Part shown: one piece after another, positions 1 to 9,828 of the stretch | How the letters are laid out: every line of letters begins with the position of its first letter | Numbering within the stretch: position 1 is the stretch's first letter | NCBI RefSeq assembly: GCF_021462225.1 | Contig: NC_061800.1 | Coordinates: forward strand, 3,172,501 to 3,236,500 | Direction: 5' to 3' | From: Girardinichthys multiradiatus | Lineage: Eukaryota; Chordata; Actinopteri; Cyprinodontiformes; Goodeidae | DNA length: 64,000 nt | Translations under genes and position numbers: made by a program | The notes under the pieces: model-generated | What the model was told of the DNA's origin: nothing | Databases searched by the model: none | What the model saw: only the letters and a program-made list of their open reading frames with translations

Positions 1-162
1 AAAGCAGAAGCTGAGGGGTATTCAAGAACAGTAGAAAGTGGTAGCTCTTCTATACTGGCAGAGACAGTCTTTTCAAAGTCAGGAGATGTTCTGAGCCAAA
101 AACGGAACAGACTAAAGGGGAAAATAGGAAATATGATACTGTCCCTTACAAAAAATGTGTGA
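1..162 (+). other. Unrecognised open frame at the window edge
   Basis: Frame 1 is open from the first base to a TGA at 160-162, giving 53 codons rich in Ser, Lys and Glu. A GTAAGG that could be a splice donor follows the stop at about 170. I do not recognise the peptide. It could be the tail of a TE frame, an exon read in the wrong frame, or chance. Confidence 0.15.
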
Positions 163-204
163 AAGAGGTAAGGTTTTAAACTTGAAAGCCTTTGTTGGAC
201 GGTT

Positions 205-2560
205 ATTTACATGTTCACTATTTTCATATTAACATGTTATTGTGCCAAATATGTGAAGACTTATCTTCACATGTCACAGTGTCTGAGGTGTAATATTTCA
301 CCTCCCCCCCTCAGTTTGCTTGTTTGCAACTTAGATGATGTCCGAGGGCTTTGGTCCCATGTTTTTGGGGAGTTCTCGGGACACTGTGCCTGTCCCTAGC
401 CTTGCGCTTGGTGGATGTGCCTATGCCTCCTTGTCGGGGGGGGGGGGGCTATTGGTGTCAGTCAGGAAGCTGGCTCTTTGGGAGAGCATTTTGAATCCCA
501 GTCCTTCCCTCCCCATCCCAGACACTTCCCTCTGCCCACTGCATCACACTACCTCTCATGTAAGGCCTTGGGGTACGGTTGGAGTCCCTCGAGGGTTTTC
601 CATCTCTGTGGTCCCATGGAAGGCTGGGCCCTAATTTTAATGTACAACTTAGACAATTATACCCTTTTCATGACACACACATGTAGGGCCTTGAGGGTGT
701 TTGCGCTTGATGGCATCCAGTGGGGAGTGTATTTTATTAACCCCACCTCAGGTGCCTGCACTCATCTTTAAGGGTTAGGTTGCCCTAACCCTTAGAGGTG
801 ACATTTGGATCGGCTGAGCAGTGATGGTGGAGCTGAGCTGTTTGGTTGCAGGGACATGGTTTAGGGCTGTGAGTTCGGTGAGATTGTTCCATCTTTGTGT
901 GCATTTGGGGTGTCCGTTGTAAGTACGGTGCCCGGAGGTGTCAGCTCTGTTGTGCTTGTGGGTGTAGGCTGGGGTGGCGTTACATGGGGCCCTTGCGTTG
1001 CTGTTGCAGCGCACTGTGTGGTGTAGGGAGGGATGCAGAGGGGGTGCTTGGAGTCAAGTCAAGTCAAGTTTATTTATATAGCGCTTTTCAGCAACAAGGC
1101 ACTCAAGGCGCTGTACATAAGGAAAATCATTACAATGATACAGAAAATCAAACAACAAAAGTAATAAAAAAAAAGAGAATATAGAATGACGGATAAGAAA
1201 ATGAAAGGAAAATTGGACTAAAAATGTAACTAATAATGTTTAGATAACAGATTCAAAGGCCACTTTAAACAAATACGTTTTTAATCTTGATTTAAAGTAA
1301 CTTGGGGTTTTGGCGCTTTTACAGTTTTCTGGGAGTTTATTCCAGATTAGTGGAGCATAAGAACTAAAAGCTGCTTCTCCATGTTTGGTTCTGGTTCTGG
1401 GTATGCAGATTAGCTTTGAGCTAGAAGACCTGAGAAGTCTGGGTGGTTGATACACTGACAACAAGTCTGTAATGTATATTGGTGCTAAGCCATTCAGTGA
1501 TTTATAGACTAACAGAAGCGGGGCTCTGTGTGGAGCTTGTGCTGTATGGATGTGTCTTCATTGGCTTTTTTCGGGTGGAGCACATCTGTGGGGGTGTGCC
1601 CCTGTGTAGAGGGGATTCATGGCATTTGGGTTCAGGGGCATGTGTTCAATATCTGTGTCCTGGTTGGGGGTGGCCTTGTGGGGAAATTCATGTTGGGTTT
1701 TGGGTGTGGGACAAAGATTAGAATTCATTTGGGGGGGGGTTGGGACTGTTTGGTCCTGCGATAGCTCTGGTTGGTGGGCTCGTTTGGGGACGAGATAGAA
1801 CCCTCAATTGTTCATGGCCCCCGTCCTTGGATGGGAATAAGGGGCGTTGGGGTTCGGAGCGGGGTGCCAGCACTAGTCTGGCCTGGTGAGGAGGCTGTCC
1901 GCCTGTCTCCACTCCGGAATGAAGGGGACCACCTTTTGGGTCCGGGGGCTGGTTGGCTCTCTGGGGTATCGGTATTTGGACCTGGGAGTATAGAGTATGT
2001 AAGGGGAGTGTGACTGAGTGTAAAACTTCCATTGTTGAGTGTTTTTACTTTGGGTGTGTGGATGTGAGTGTTTTTATGTCCACGAATGAGGGTGGGAATG
2101 AGTGATTGTGACTGTGTGTGGCTGTTTTTGTGTCAGGTTGGGTCTTTGAATGTCTGTGGCTCAGATCTCCTCCATTCATTAGTACTGTACACTTTTTGGT
2201 AACATTGCTGTTGTTATGTATGTTTCTGCAGGTGGGTGTAGAAGCAGTCTTCTAGACTGTTATCTTGTATTCTCTTTATCTTTCCTTCTGTCCTCTATTT
2301 ATTTCTTCTTTCCCCAACCTCTTTCTTTTTTCCTTTTTTCTTTTCTTTTTATTTCTTATCATGTCCATTGCAATTGCAATGATCCCAAAGCAGTTTGTAA
2401 TAAATGTTCTTTAATAAATATAAAGTGGAGCACTATAGCGTTGGCCATAATGCTCCACTTCTGAAAGTAAATCTGTTGGGCTTCTTCTTGGCACTCAGAA
2501 AACAATTTTGAGTGCTACTCTGCCAGACAGGACATGTTTTAAAAAAAAAAGGTAACACTA
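205..2560 (+). mobile_element. L1/Tx1-like LINE, 5'-truncated 3' end
   Basis: Positions 250-290 match the last coding segment of the L1-like copy at 9829-11830 (the stretch ending in a CLRC peptide). The GC-rich 3' untranslated region that follows also matches: 1690-2110 resembles 10425-10800, and 2215-2460 resembles 11505-11720. It has an AATAAA-rich 3' end and an A-run at 2540. An L2 fragment interrupts it at about 1046-1500. The small frames inside are untranslated-region noise. The 5' boundary is uncertain. Confidence 0.6.
1046..1500 (-). mobile_element. L2-type LINE 3' fragment
   Basis: On the minus strand this is the 3' end of an L2-group LINE. A C-terminal reverse-transcriptase tail (1240-1464, with the peptide AFSSYAPLIWNKLPE) is followed by the fish L2 end that reads, on the plus strand, as TTTATTTATATAGCGCTTTT. 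It ends in a short GACTT-type tandem tail at 1050-1068. It lies inside the L1-like 3' untranslated region and is therefore the younger insertion. Confidence 0.65.
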
Positions 2561-3588
2561 AACTAAACGCACACTTCTAGACAGTCTGAAACAGATGTGT
2601 TTAAAAGATTATTACATTGTGACCTGCCACACTTTGTATCACAGCATTAATTTCGTTCAATTCAATTCAATTCAGTTTATTTATGTAGCGCCAATTCACA
2701 ACACGTCGTCTCAAGGCACTTCACAAAAGTCAGGTACATACATTCCAATTAATCCTAACCATTGAACAGTGCAGTCAAATTCTGTTATTTATTCAAATCG
2801 AATAAAAGCTTTTCTATCTAAGAAAACCCAGCTGATTGCATTGAGTCAGAGACTAGTAGCAGTCACTCCTCCTGGATGAGCAAGTAACGACAGTGGACAG
2901 TCACTGGCGTTGACTTTGAAGCAATCCCTCATACTGAGCATACATGTAGCGACAGTGGAGAGGAAAAACTCCTTTTTAAAAGGAAGAAACCTCCAGCAGA
3001 ACCAGGCTCAGTGTGAGCGGCCATCTGCCACGACCGACTGGGGGTTTGAGAGAACAGAGCAGAAACACAAAAAGAACACAGAAGCACTGATCCCGGAGTA
3101 CTTTTTATGGGAAGGAAAGGTAAATGTTAATGGATATAGCTCCTTTAGTCGTTTCATCTAGAAAGAAACAACAGATAAACTCTGAGCCAGTGTTCAGGAT
3201 TAAAGTCTGAAAGAGAGCACATATAATTACTTACAGTAAAAGCTCAGTCAGTAGCTATGTCTAGGAGAGAGACAGGGTTAAACACTGAAAGACAGGGCCA
3301 AGTGGATCATCGGTAGAAGGTGAGCATTAAGTTGTAGGCAGCAGAACCTTGGACGATGCCCCCTTCCAGAAAGGTGTAACAGGTAGACACAGAGTCAGGC
3401 CAGGTGTAGCTTCTAGGAAGAGAAATGAGTCAGAACATATAATTAAAAGCTAAAATAACAGCAATTAATGCAAAATTGGAGAGTACTATGAGAATGTAGC
3501 GAAGAGAGTGAAAGTGATCATTATGTCCTCCAGCCAATTAGGAGCTTATAGCAGCATAACTACAGAGATAGCTCAAGATAACCCTACG

Positions 3589-4047
3589 TCACTCTATAGG
3601 CTTTAGAACTCTTGCTGCAACATTTTGAATCAGCTGATGGCTTTTAACTGCATTTTGTGGACATCCTGATAGTAAAGAATTACAATAGTCCAGCCTCGAA
3701 GTAACAAATGCATGGACTAGTTTTTCAGCATCACTCCAGGATAGGATATTTCTAATTTTGGCAATGTTCCAGAGGTGAAAGAAGGAAATACTAGAAACTT
3801 GTTTAATATGGGATTTAAGTGACATGTCCTGGTCAAAAATAACACCAACGTTTTTCATTTTATTACCGGTGGTCAATTTAATACCATCCAGGTTAAGTCA
3901 TCCAAGTTTTTATGTCTTCGAGATATGCTTGTAGTCTATCTAACTGGTTGTGCTCATCAGGATTTATGAATAAGTAAAGCTGAGTATCATCAGCGTAACA
4001 GTAAAAATTTATCCTATGTTGCCTGATAATTTTACCTATTGGAAACA
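3589..4047 (-). pseudogene. L2 reverse transcriptase C-terminal remnant
   Basis: The 95-codon frame at 3589-3876 contains the L2 hallmark stretches NVGVIFDQDMSLKSHI, then FFHLWNIAKIRNIL and TSRLDYCNSLLSG, which sit after the palm domain in this LINE group. The part up to 4047 continues the element on the minus strand (it encodes the YSLYLFINPDEH region) out of frame. A Tc1-like element then interrupts the copy. No catalytic YADD is present in this piece, so no activity is expected. Confidence 0.65.
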
Positions 4048-4049
4048 TA

Positions 4050-5616
4050 CAGGTCCTTCTCAAAATATTAGCATATTGTGATAAAGTTTATTATTTTCCA
4101 TAATGTCATGATGAAAACTTAACACTCATATATTTTAGATTCATTGCACAATAACTGAATTGTTCAGGTCTTTTATTGTCTTAATACGGATGATTTTGGC
4201 ATACAGCTCATGAAAACCCAAAATTCCTATCTCACAAAATTAGCATATACTTAAAAGGGTCTCTAAACGAGCTATGAACCTAATCATCTGAATCAACGAG
4301 TTAACTCTAAACACCTGCAAAAGATTCCTGGGGCCTTTAAAACTCCCAGCCTGGTTCATCACTCAAAACCCCAATCATGGGTAAGACTGCCGACCTGACT
4401 GCTGTCCAGAAGGCCACTATTGACACCCTCAAGCAAGAGGGTAAGACACAGAAATAAATTTCTGAACGAATAGGCTGTTCCCAGAGTGCTGTATCAAGGC
4501 ACCTCAGTGGGAAGTCTGCGGGAAGAAAAAAGTGTGGCAGAAAACGCTGCACAACGAGAAGAGGTGACCGGACCCTGAGGAAGATTTTGGAGAAGGGCCG
4601 ATTCCAGACCTTGGGGGACCTGCGGAAGCAGTGGACTGAGTCTGGAGTAGAAACATCCAGAGCCACCGTGCACAGGTGTGTGCAGGAAATGGGCTACAGG
4701 TGCTGCATTCCCCAGACCTGGGCTACAGAGAAGCAGCACTGGACTGTTGCTCAGTGGTCCAAAGTACTTTTTTCGGATGAAAGCAAATTCTGCATGTCAT
4801 TCGGAAATCAAGGTGCCAGAGTCTGGAGGAAGACTGGGGAGAAGGAAATACCAAAATGCCAGAAGTCCAGTGTCAAGTACCCACAGTCAGTGATGGTCCG
4901 GGATGCCGTGTCAGCTGCTGGTGTTGGTCCACTGTGTTTTATCAAGGGTAGGGTCAATGCAGCTAGCTATCAGGAGATTTTGGAGCACTTCATGCTTCCA
5001 TCTGCTGAAAAGCTTTTTGGAGAGGAAGATTTCATTTTTCAGCACGACCTGGCACCTGCTCACAGTGCCAAAACCACTGGTAAATGGTTTACTGACCATG
5101 GTATCACTGTGCTCAATTGGCCTGCCAACTCTCCTGACCTGAACCCCATAGAGAATCTGTGGGATATTGTGAAGAGAACGTTGAGAGACTCAAGACCCAA
5201 CACTCTGGATGAGCTAAAGGCCACTATCGAAGCATCCTGGGCCTCCATAAGACCTCAGCAGTGCCACAGGCTGATTGCCTCCATGCCACGCCGCACTGAA
5301 GCAGTAATTTCTGCAAAAGGATTCCCGACCAAGTATTGAGTGCATAACTGTACATGATTATTTGAAGGTTGACGTTTTTTGTGTTAAAAACACTTTTCTT
5401 TTATTGGTTGGATGAAATATGCTAATTATGTGAGATAGGAATTTTAGGTTTTCATGAGCTGTATGCCAAACTCATCCGTATTAAGACAATAAAAGACCTG
5501 AAATATTTCAGTTAGTGTGCAATGAATCTAAAATATATGAATGTTAAATTTTCATCATGACATTATGGAAAATAACGAACTTTATCACAATATGCTAATA
5601 TTTTGAGAAGGACCTG
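4050..5616 (+). mobile_element. Tc1-like DD34E element, family A, full length
   Basis: The element is bounded by TA at 4048-4049 and 5617-5618. Its long terminal inverted repeats begin CAGGTCCTTCTCAAAATATT on the left and end in the reverse complement on the right (near 5590-5616). The inverted similarity extends about 200 bp, with a second inner block around 4180-4250 and 5430-5490, like inverted/direct-repeat Tc1 ends. It is inserted in the L2 copy. Its transposase is broken, so it could move only with help from another copy. Confidence 0.85.
4377..5339 (+). pseudogene. Tc1-like DD34E transposase, broken
   Basis: The frame starts with ATG at 4377 (peptide MGKTADLTAVQKATID). A GAA-to-TAA change makes codon 27 a stop (4455-4457). 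A deletion near 4718 removes about 20 codons that are present in the copies at 27290 and 38791. The catalytic core is still readable: FSDESKF (first Asp), FQHDLAPAHS (second Asp) and NPIENLW (Glu). There are 34 residues between the second Asp and the Glu, as in Tc1. The frame ends KGFPTKY, then TGA at 5339. Confidence 0.85.
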
Positions 5617-5902
5617 TATATATAGTCACAGGATCAAAACAGTCCAAACACATATCAGGTTCTACAGTTACTTCCAATGTTGTCTCGCTTGCTGAGGATG
5701 AAGTAATCATCTTCGGGAGTATGTCAAAGATTTTATTTTTAATAAAATCAATTTTATTTAACAAGTATCCCATAAAGACATGACTGCTGAGAGCTAAGAG
5801 AATGGATGGCTCAACAGAGCTATGACTCTGTGTACATTTAGCAATTGTACTAAAGAGAAACCTAGAATTATTCTTGTTCTCTTCTATTAATGATGAGAAA
5901 TA
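5617..5902 (-). pseudogene. L2 LINE middle segment
   Basis: Read on the minus strand, this gives L2-type sequence between endonuclease and reverse transcriptase. One stretch reads SSLIEENKNNSRFLFSTIAK, followed by a serine-rich linker. Its 5' edge joins exactly to 8174 once the composite insertion at 5903-8171 is removed. It is a relic with no complete domain. Confidence 0.6.
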
Positions 5903-7183
5903 CAGGGGTTAGACAATGAAACTGAAACACCTGGTTTTAGACCACAATAATTTATTAGTATGGTGTAGGGCCTCCTTTTGCGGCCAATACAGCGTTAATT
6001 TGTCTTGGGAATGACATATACAAGTCCTGCACAGTGGTCAGAGGGATTTTAAGCCATTCTTCTTGCAGGATAGTGGCCAGGTTACTATGTGATACTGGTG
6101 GAGGAAAACGTTTCCTGACTCGTTCCTCCAAAACACCCCAAAGTGGCTCAATAATATTTAGATCTGGTGACTGTGCAGGCCATGGGAGATGTTCAACTTC
6201 ACTTTCATGTTCATCAAACCAATCTTTCACCAGTCTTGCTGTGTGTATTGGTGCATTGTCATCCTGATACATGGCACTGCCTTCAGGATACAATGCTTGA
6301 GCCATTGGATGCACATGGTCCTCAAGAATGGTTCGGTATTCCTTGGAAGTGATGCGCCCATCTAGCACAAGTATTGGGCCAAGGAAATGCCATGATAAAC
6401 CATCACTGATCCACCCCAAACCATCACTGATCCACCCCCATGCTTCATTCTGGGCATGCAACAGTCGGGGTGGTACGCTTCTTTGGGGCTTCTCCACACC
6501 GTAACTCTCTCGGATGTGGGGAAAACAGTAAAGGTGGACTCATCAGAGAACAATACATGTTTCACATTGTCCACAGCCCAAGATTTGCGCTCCTTGCACC
6601 ATTGAAACCGACGTTTGGCATTGGCATGAGTGACCAAAGGTTTGGCTATAGCAGCCCGGCCGTGTATATTGACCCTGTGGAGCTCCCGACGGACAGTTCT
6701 GGTGGAAACAGGAGAGTTGAGGTGCACATTTAATTCTGCCGTGATTTGGGCAGCCGTGGTTTTATGTTTTTTGGATACAATCCGGGTTAGTACCCAAACA
6801 TCTCTTTCAGACAGCTTCCTCTTGCGTCCACACTTAATCCTGTTGGATGTGGTTCGTCTTTCTTGGTGGTATGCTGACATTACCCTGGATACCGTGGCTC
6901 TTGATACAGCACAAAGACTTGCTGTCTTGGTCACAGATGCGCCAGCAAGACATGCACCAACAATTTGTCCTATTTTGAACTCTGGTATGTCACCCATAAT
7001 GTTGTGTACATTTCAATATTTTGAGCAAAACTGTGCTCTTACCCTGCTAATTGAACCTTCACACTCTGCTCTTACTGGTGCAATGTACAATCAATGAAGA
7101 CTGGCTACCAGGCTGGTCCAATTTAGCCATGAAACCTCCCACACTAAAATGACAGGTGTTTCAGTTTCATTGTCCAACCCCTG
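5903..7183 (-). mobile_element. DD36E Tc1/mariner element, copy 1
   Basis: Both terminal repeats are present: about 31 bp, CAGGGGTTRGACAATGAAAC and onward. The right end is followed by TA at 7184-7185. The transposase runs on the minus strand at 5955-6997. This is the same family as 41392-42581, 58857-60126 and 62530-63304. Confidence 0.85.
5955..6997 (-). pseudogene. DD36E transposase, frameshifted
   Basis: The frame starts at 6997 (MGDIPEFKIGQIVG) with two helix-turn-helix regions and a GRKRKL basic stretch, and reaches FSDESTF (first catalytic Asp). Around 6395-6440 a stretch of about 22 bp with the sequence AACCATCACTGATCCACCCC is repeated in tandem and local sequence is altered. This breaks the frame just after GGSVMVWGG. 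A second frame (5955-6497) carries YQDDNAPIHTA and NIIEPLW and ends GGPTPY. Residue content is otherwise close to the open copy at 58909-59940. Confidence 0.85.
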
Positions 7184-8059
7184 TAAAATCTTACATGGTT
7201 GAATGTAAGCCTTTAAACTAAGTCTAGAGTGGTTTAACTGGGTTCATATAGAAAATAAAAGTTTATTTTAGGCAGGACAATCATTTTAATTGCAGAGACT
7301 ATGAGTGACAAAGAGAGAGTTTACCAAAGTCTTGTTTTATAAATTTGTGTATGGGGTATAATTTAATTATGTCGGCTCATTCAGTCTGTAAGAAATATGG
7401 ATGATGTTTTCAGTCTGTAAAGGAATGGTTGGAGAAAGATTAAAATTGGGGGAGGTGGGGAGGCCATTCCAGTTGATAGAGAAGCCTGAAATTGTCAAAC
7501 AAAAAAACTATTTATTAGGGGTATTATCTCTGTAGGAGAAGGGTTTCCATTTTCCATAAAGAGCAACACATTATCAGCATATAAACAAATTTTGTAGATT
7601 CTATTAGTAGTTGTAATTCCATTAACAGTTTTGCTTTGATGAATTGCAGTCGCCAGTGGTTCAACAAATATAGCAAACAATGGAGGGGGAGTGAACAGCC
7701 CTGTCTGGTGCCTTTTTCAAGATTGAAGCTCTGAGAAATCCAGATGTTTGTTTTCACACAAGCAATGAGCTACATAGTAGTCTGATCCATGACCAAATAG
7801 TATGTCCACATTTTTGTAAGGTAGCAAACACAAATTTCAAATTACCTTGTAAAAAGCCTTCTCTGCATCTAATTAAACATTTTTTTTTGTGTGTTAGAAT
7901 CACCTATTAGATTAAAGAGTTTTATTGTAATATTTATAGTGATTTTGAATAAATCTAGTCCAGTCAGAATGTATATCATGATGGGTTATCTTTCAAGCCT
8001 TGTGGCCAACATCTTGCAGATAATTTTAGGATCTATATTTATAAGTGATATTAGTAATA
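7184..8059 (-). other. Captured L1/Tx1-like reverse transcriptase fragment
   Basis: The minus strand encodes broken L1-type RT: FAIFVEPLATAIHQSK, then ICLYADNVLLFMENG. The catalytic YADD is therefore changed to YADN. A shifted frame holds EKGTRQGCSLP, the conserved motif before it. The same stretch, almost identical, is at 42582-43464, also directly next to a DD36E element. There the L1 sequence continues further. Confidence 0.7.
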
Positions 8060-8171
8060 TTACTGGTGCAATGTGCAATCAATGAAGACTGGCTACCAGG
8101 CTGGTCCAATTTAACCATGAAACCTCCCACATTAAAATGACAGGTGTTTCAGTTTTATTGTCCAACCCCTG
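8060..8171 (-). repeat. Right-end remnant of a DD36E element
   Basis: These 112 bp match the right end of the complete elements (compare 60015-60126), from TTACTGGTGCAATGTGCAAT to the terminal CCAACCCCTG, with no transposase. TA follows at 8172. Confidence 0.85.
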
Positions 8172-8173
8172 TA

Positions 8174-8445
8174 TGTGGTTCTAGCTTAGCGAAGTGTCTT
8201 TTTATACAACAGTAGGCTATTTTTCCACATTAAGTAGGAATCCTCCAGGTTTGTAGAGTGCCATTTTCTCTCCAATTTTCTAACCTTGTACTTTAAAGTG
8301 GGCAGGTCTGAATTATACCAGGGAGCCAGCCTCCTATGAATGATTACCTTCATTTTCAAGGGGGCTGCATTGTCTAATGCACCACGCAATGATGAAGTAA
8401 CACTATCAAGAGAATCAATTTGTATAGTGGAAGAAACAGAATGAT
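8174..8445 (-). pseudogene. L2 LINE linker region
   Basis: The 67-codon minus frame 8186-8389 (LDNAAPLK, then RRLAPWYNSDLPTLK and VRKLERKWHST) is typical of the segment between endonuclease and reverse transcriptase in L2 LINEs. A stop separates it from the piece at 5617-5902. The left edge near 8445 is judged from loss of similarity to 14930-14990. Confidence 0.6.
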
Positions 8446-8900
8446 GCTAAAAAGTTGAATCCTACTGTAAATATGACATTGTTGAAGAAAAAGAGAAGTT
8501 GACAGAGATCCAGAGAAGCATCCAAAGTAGATGAGTCTATAATGTAGAAACTTGCAGGAGACATGCGAGTATAAATAGTTCTGCGAGGGGGGGCAGTCTG
8601 TGACCTGGGGCAACATGCATTATATAGTATAGGATGAATTAAGCAATGCAACATTCATGTAGATGTATGCCCTCGAGAGGGAGAAGTTCCATGCAGTTAT
8701 ACAGCATTTCCAAAGTTAAGAGTAGTTTCAGTACATTTTAACCTTATCTGAAATATGGTTCAGTTATCAAAAAATGTTAAAGAAACCCTTTTTTTACCAG
8801 ACATATTACTGTGTAATGTGTTAAAGAGAAACAAACCAACAGCTGGTTTCACTTTGAATAATGTTCAGCTATGTATCTCATTTTTTTCTTTTTCATTCAG
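8446..8900. other. Intron sequence with no recognised feature
   Basis: I see no coding motif or repeat family here. The last 20 bases form a T-rich tract ending in CAG at 8898-8900, a good polypyrimidine tract and splice acceptor for the exon that follows. Confidence 0.5.
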
Positions 8901-9075
8901 GTGCGTCAGTCTTCTCTGAGATCATACATTGGTGTAGTTCCCCAAGACACCGTCCGTTTCAATGACACCATCCATAACAACATCTGCGATAGCCGAGTTA
9001 CCGCCAGCAACCAGGAGGTGCAGAGAGCTGCCATGGCTGCAGACATACATAGCAGGATACTGGAGCTTCCACAGG
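8901..9075 (+). CDS. abcb6: ABCB6-like half-transporter, exon of the ATP-binding domain
   Basis: A 175-bp internal exon flanked by TTTTTCATTCAG and GTCAGA. It encodes 58 residues plus one base, starting [20 protein letters not shown] and continuing NDTIHNNI. This is the Q-loop region of an ABC nucleotide-binding domain, where the Gln of VVPQD coordinates magnesium and couples to the membrane domain. The wording [14 protein letters not shown] fits ABCB6 best and ABCB7 less well. ABCB6 is a membrane half-transporter linked to porphyrin transport. The phase-1 end joins to the exon at 13769 to give PQGYDT. The Walker A exon must lie upstream of the window or was not recognised. The frame in the intron past 9075 is not coding. 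Confidence 0.8.
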
Positions 9076-9828
9076 GTCAGACTCTTCTCTGTGAAAAGAG
9101 ATAAATAATACCTTTAAAGAGGTTACTATAGTATGAGTGAGAAACAGAACTGAAATATTTTATCTGTCTCACTGATGTGTGGTGCGATCTGGGTTCAGGT
9201 TGGCAGTGGCAGGCATGGTGTTGTGCCAGTAAGTATTTTATAAGGGAGCACAAAAAAAGCAGGTATAAAGTTATACTTTGAGACTTGAGAGCATACAGTG
9301 CATCCAAGAAGTATTCACAACGCCTCACCTTTTCCACATTTAGTTATGTTACAGCATTATTCCAAATGGTAACAAATTAAACACTTTCCTCAACATTTTA
9401 CACACAGTACCCCATAATGACAGTGTGAAAGAAGATTGTTTGAAATTTTTGTAAATTTAGTACACACAGAAAACTAAGAAATCACATTTACATAAGTATT
9501 CAAAGCTTTTGCCATGAAGCTCAAAACTGAGCTAAGGTACATATTGTTTCCACTGATTATCCTTGAGATATTTCTACAGCTTAACTGGGTTCCCTGTGGT
9601 AAATTCAGTTGATTGGACATGATTAGGAAATGACACACCTGTCTATTTAAGATCCCAGAGCTGACAAGACATGACAGAGAGCAAACACCAAGAATGAAGT
9701 CAAAGGAATTGTCTGTAGACTTCCGAGACAGCATTTTCTTGGGGCACAAATCTGGGTAAAAATACAGAAAGGTTTCTGCTGCTTTGAAGGTCCCAATGAG
9801 CACAGTGGCCTCCATTGTTCATAAATGG

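Larger units (their letters stand above)
5903..8171 (-). mobile_element. Composite DD36E Tc1-type unit carrying captured L1 sequence
   Basis: A 2,269-bp unit has a DD36E-family terminal repeat at each outer end (CAGGGGTTAGACAATG at 5903 and the reverse complement ending at 8171). TA flanks it at 5901-5902 and 8172-8173. The flanking L2 sequence reads straight through when the unit is removed. Inside are a full-length element (5903-7183), 870 bp of L1-derived DNA (7184-8059) and a second right end only 112 bp long (8060-8171). I infer that the whole block moved as one transposon using the outer ends. Confidence 0.7.
2656..8445 (-). mobile_element. L2-group LINE, nested host copy
   Basis: A minus-strand L2 whose 3' tail, TTCAATTCAATTCAATTCAG on the plus strand, starts at 2656. 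From 3' to 5' it holds an untranslated region (2656-3588), the reverse-transcriptase C-terminus (3589-4047), a middle segment (5617-5902) and the endonuclease-RT linker (8174-8445). The linker ends in a peptide with WHSTNLEDSYLMWK. Removing the insertions at 4050-5616 and 5903-8171 makes it collinear. Stops and substitutions show that it is dead. Confidence 0.7.

Noticed and set aside
1240..1464. Possible small host gene on the minus strand
   Set aside because: The peptide matches the conserved C-terminal tail of L2 reverse transcriptases and is followed by an L2 3' end.
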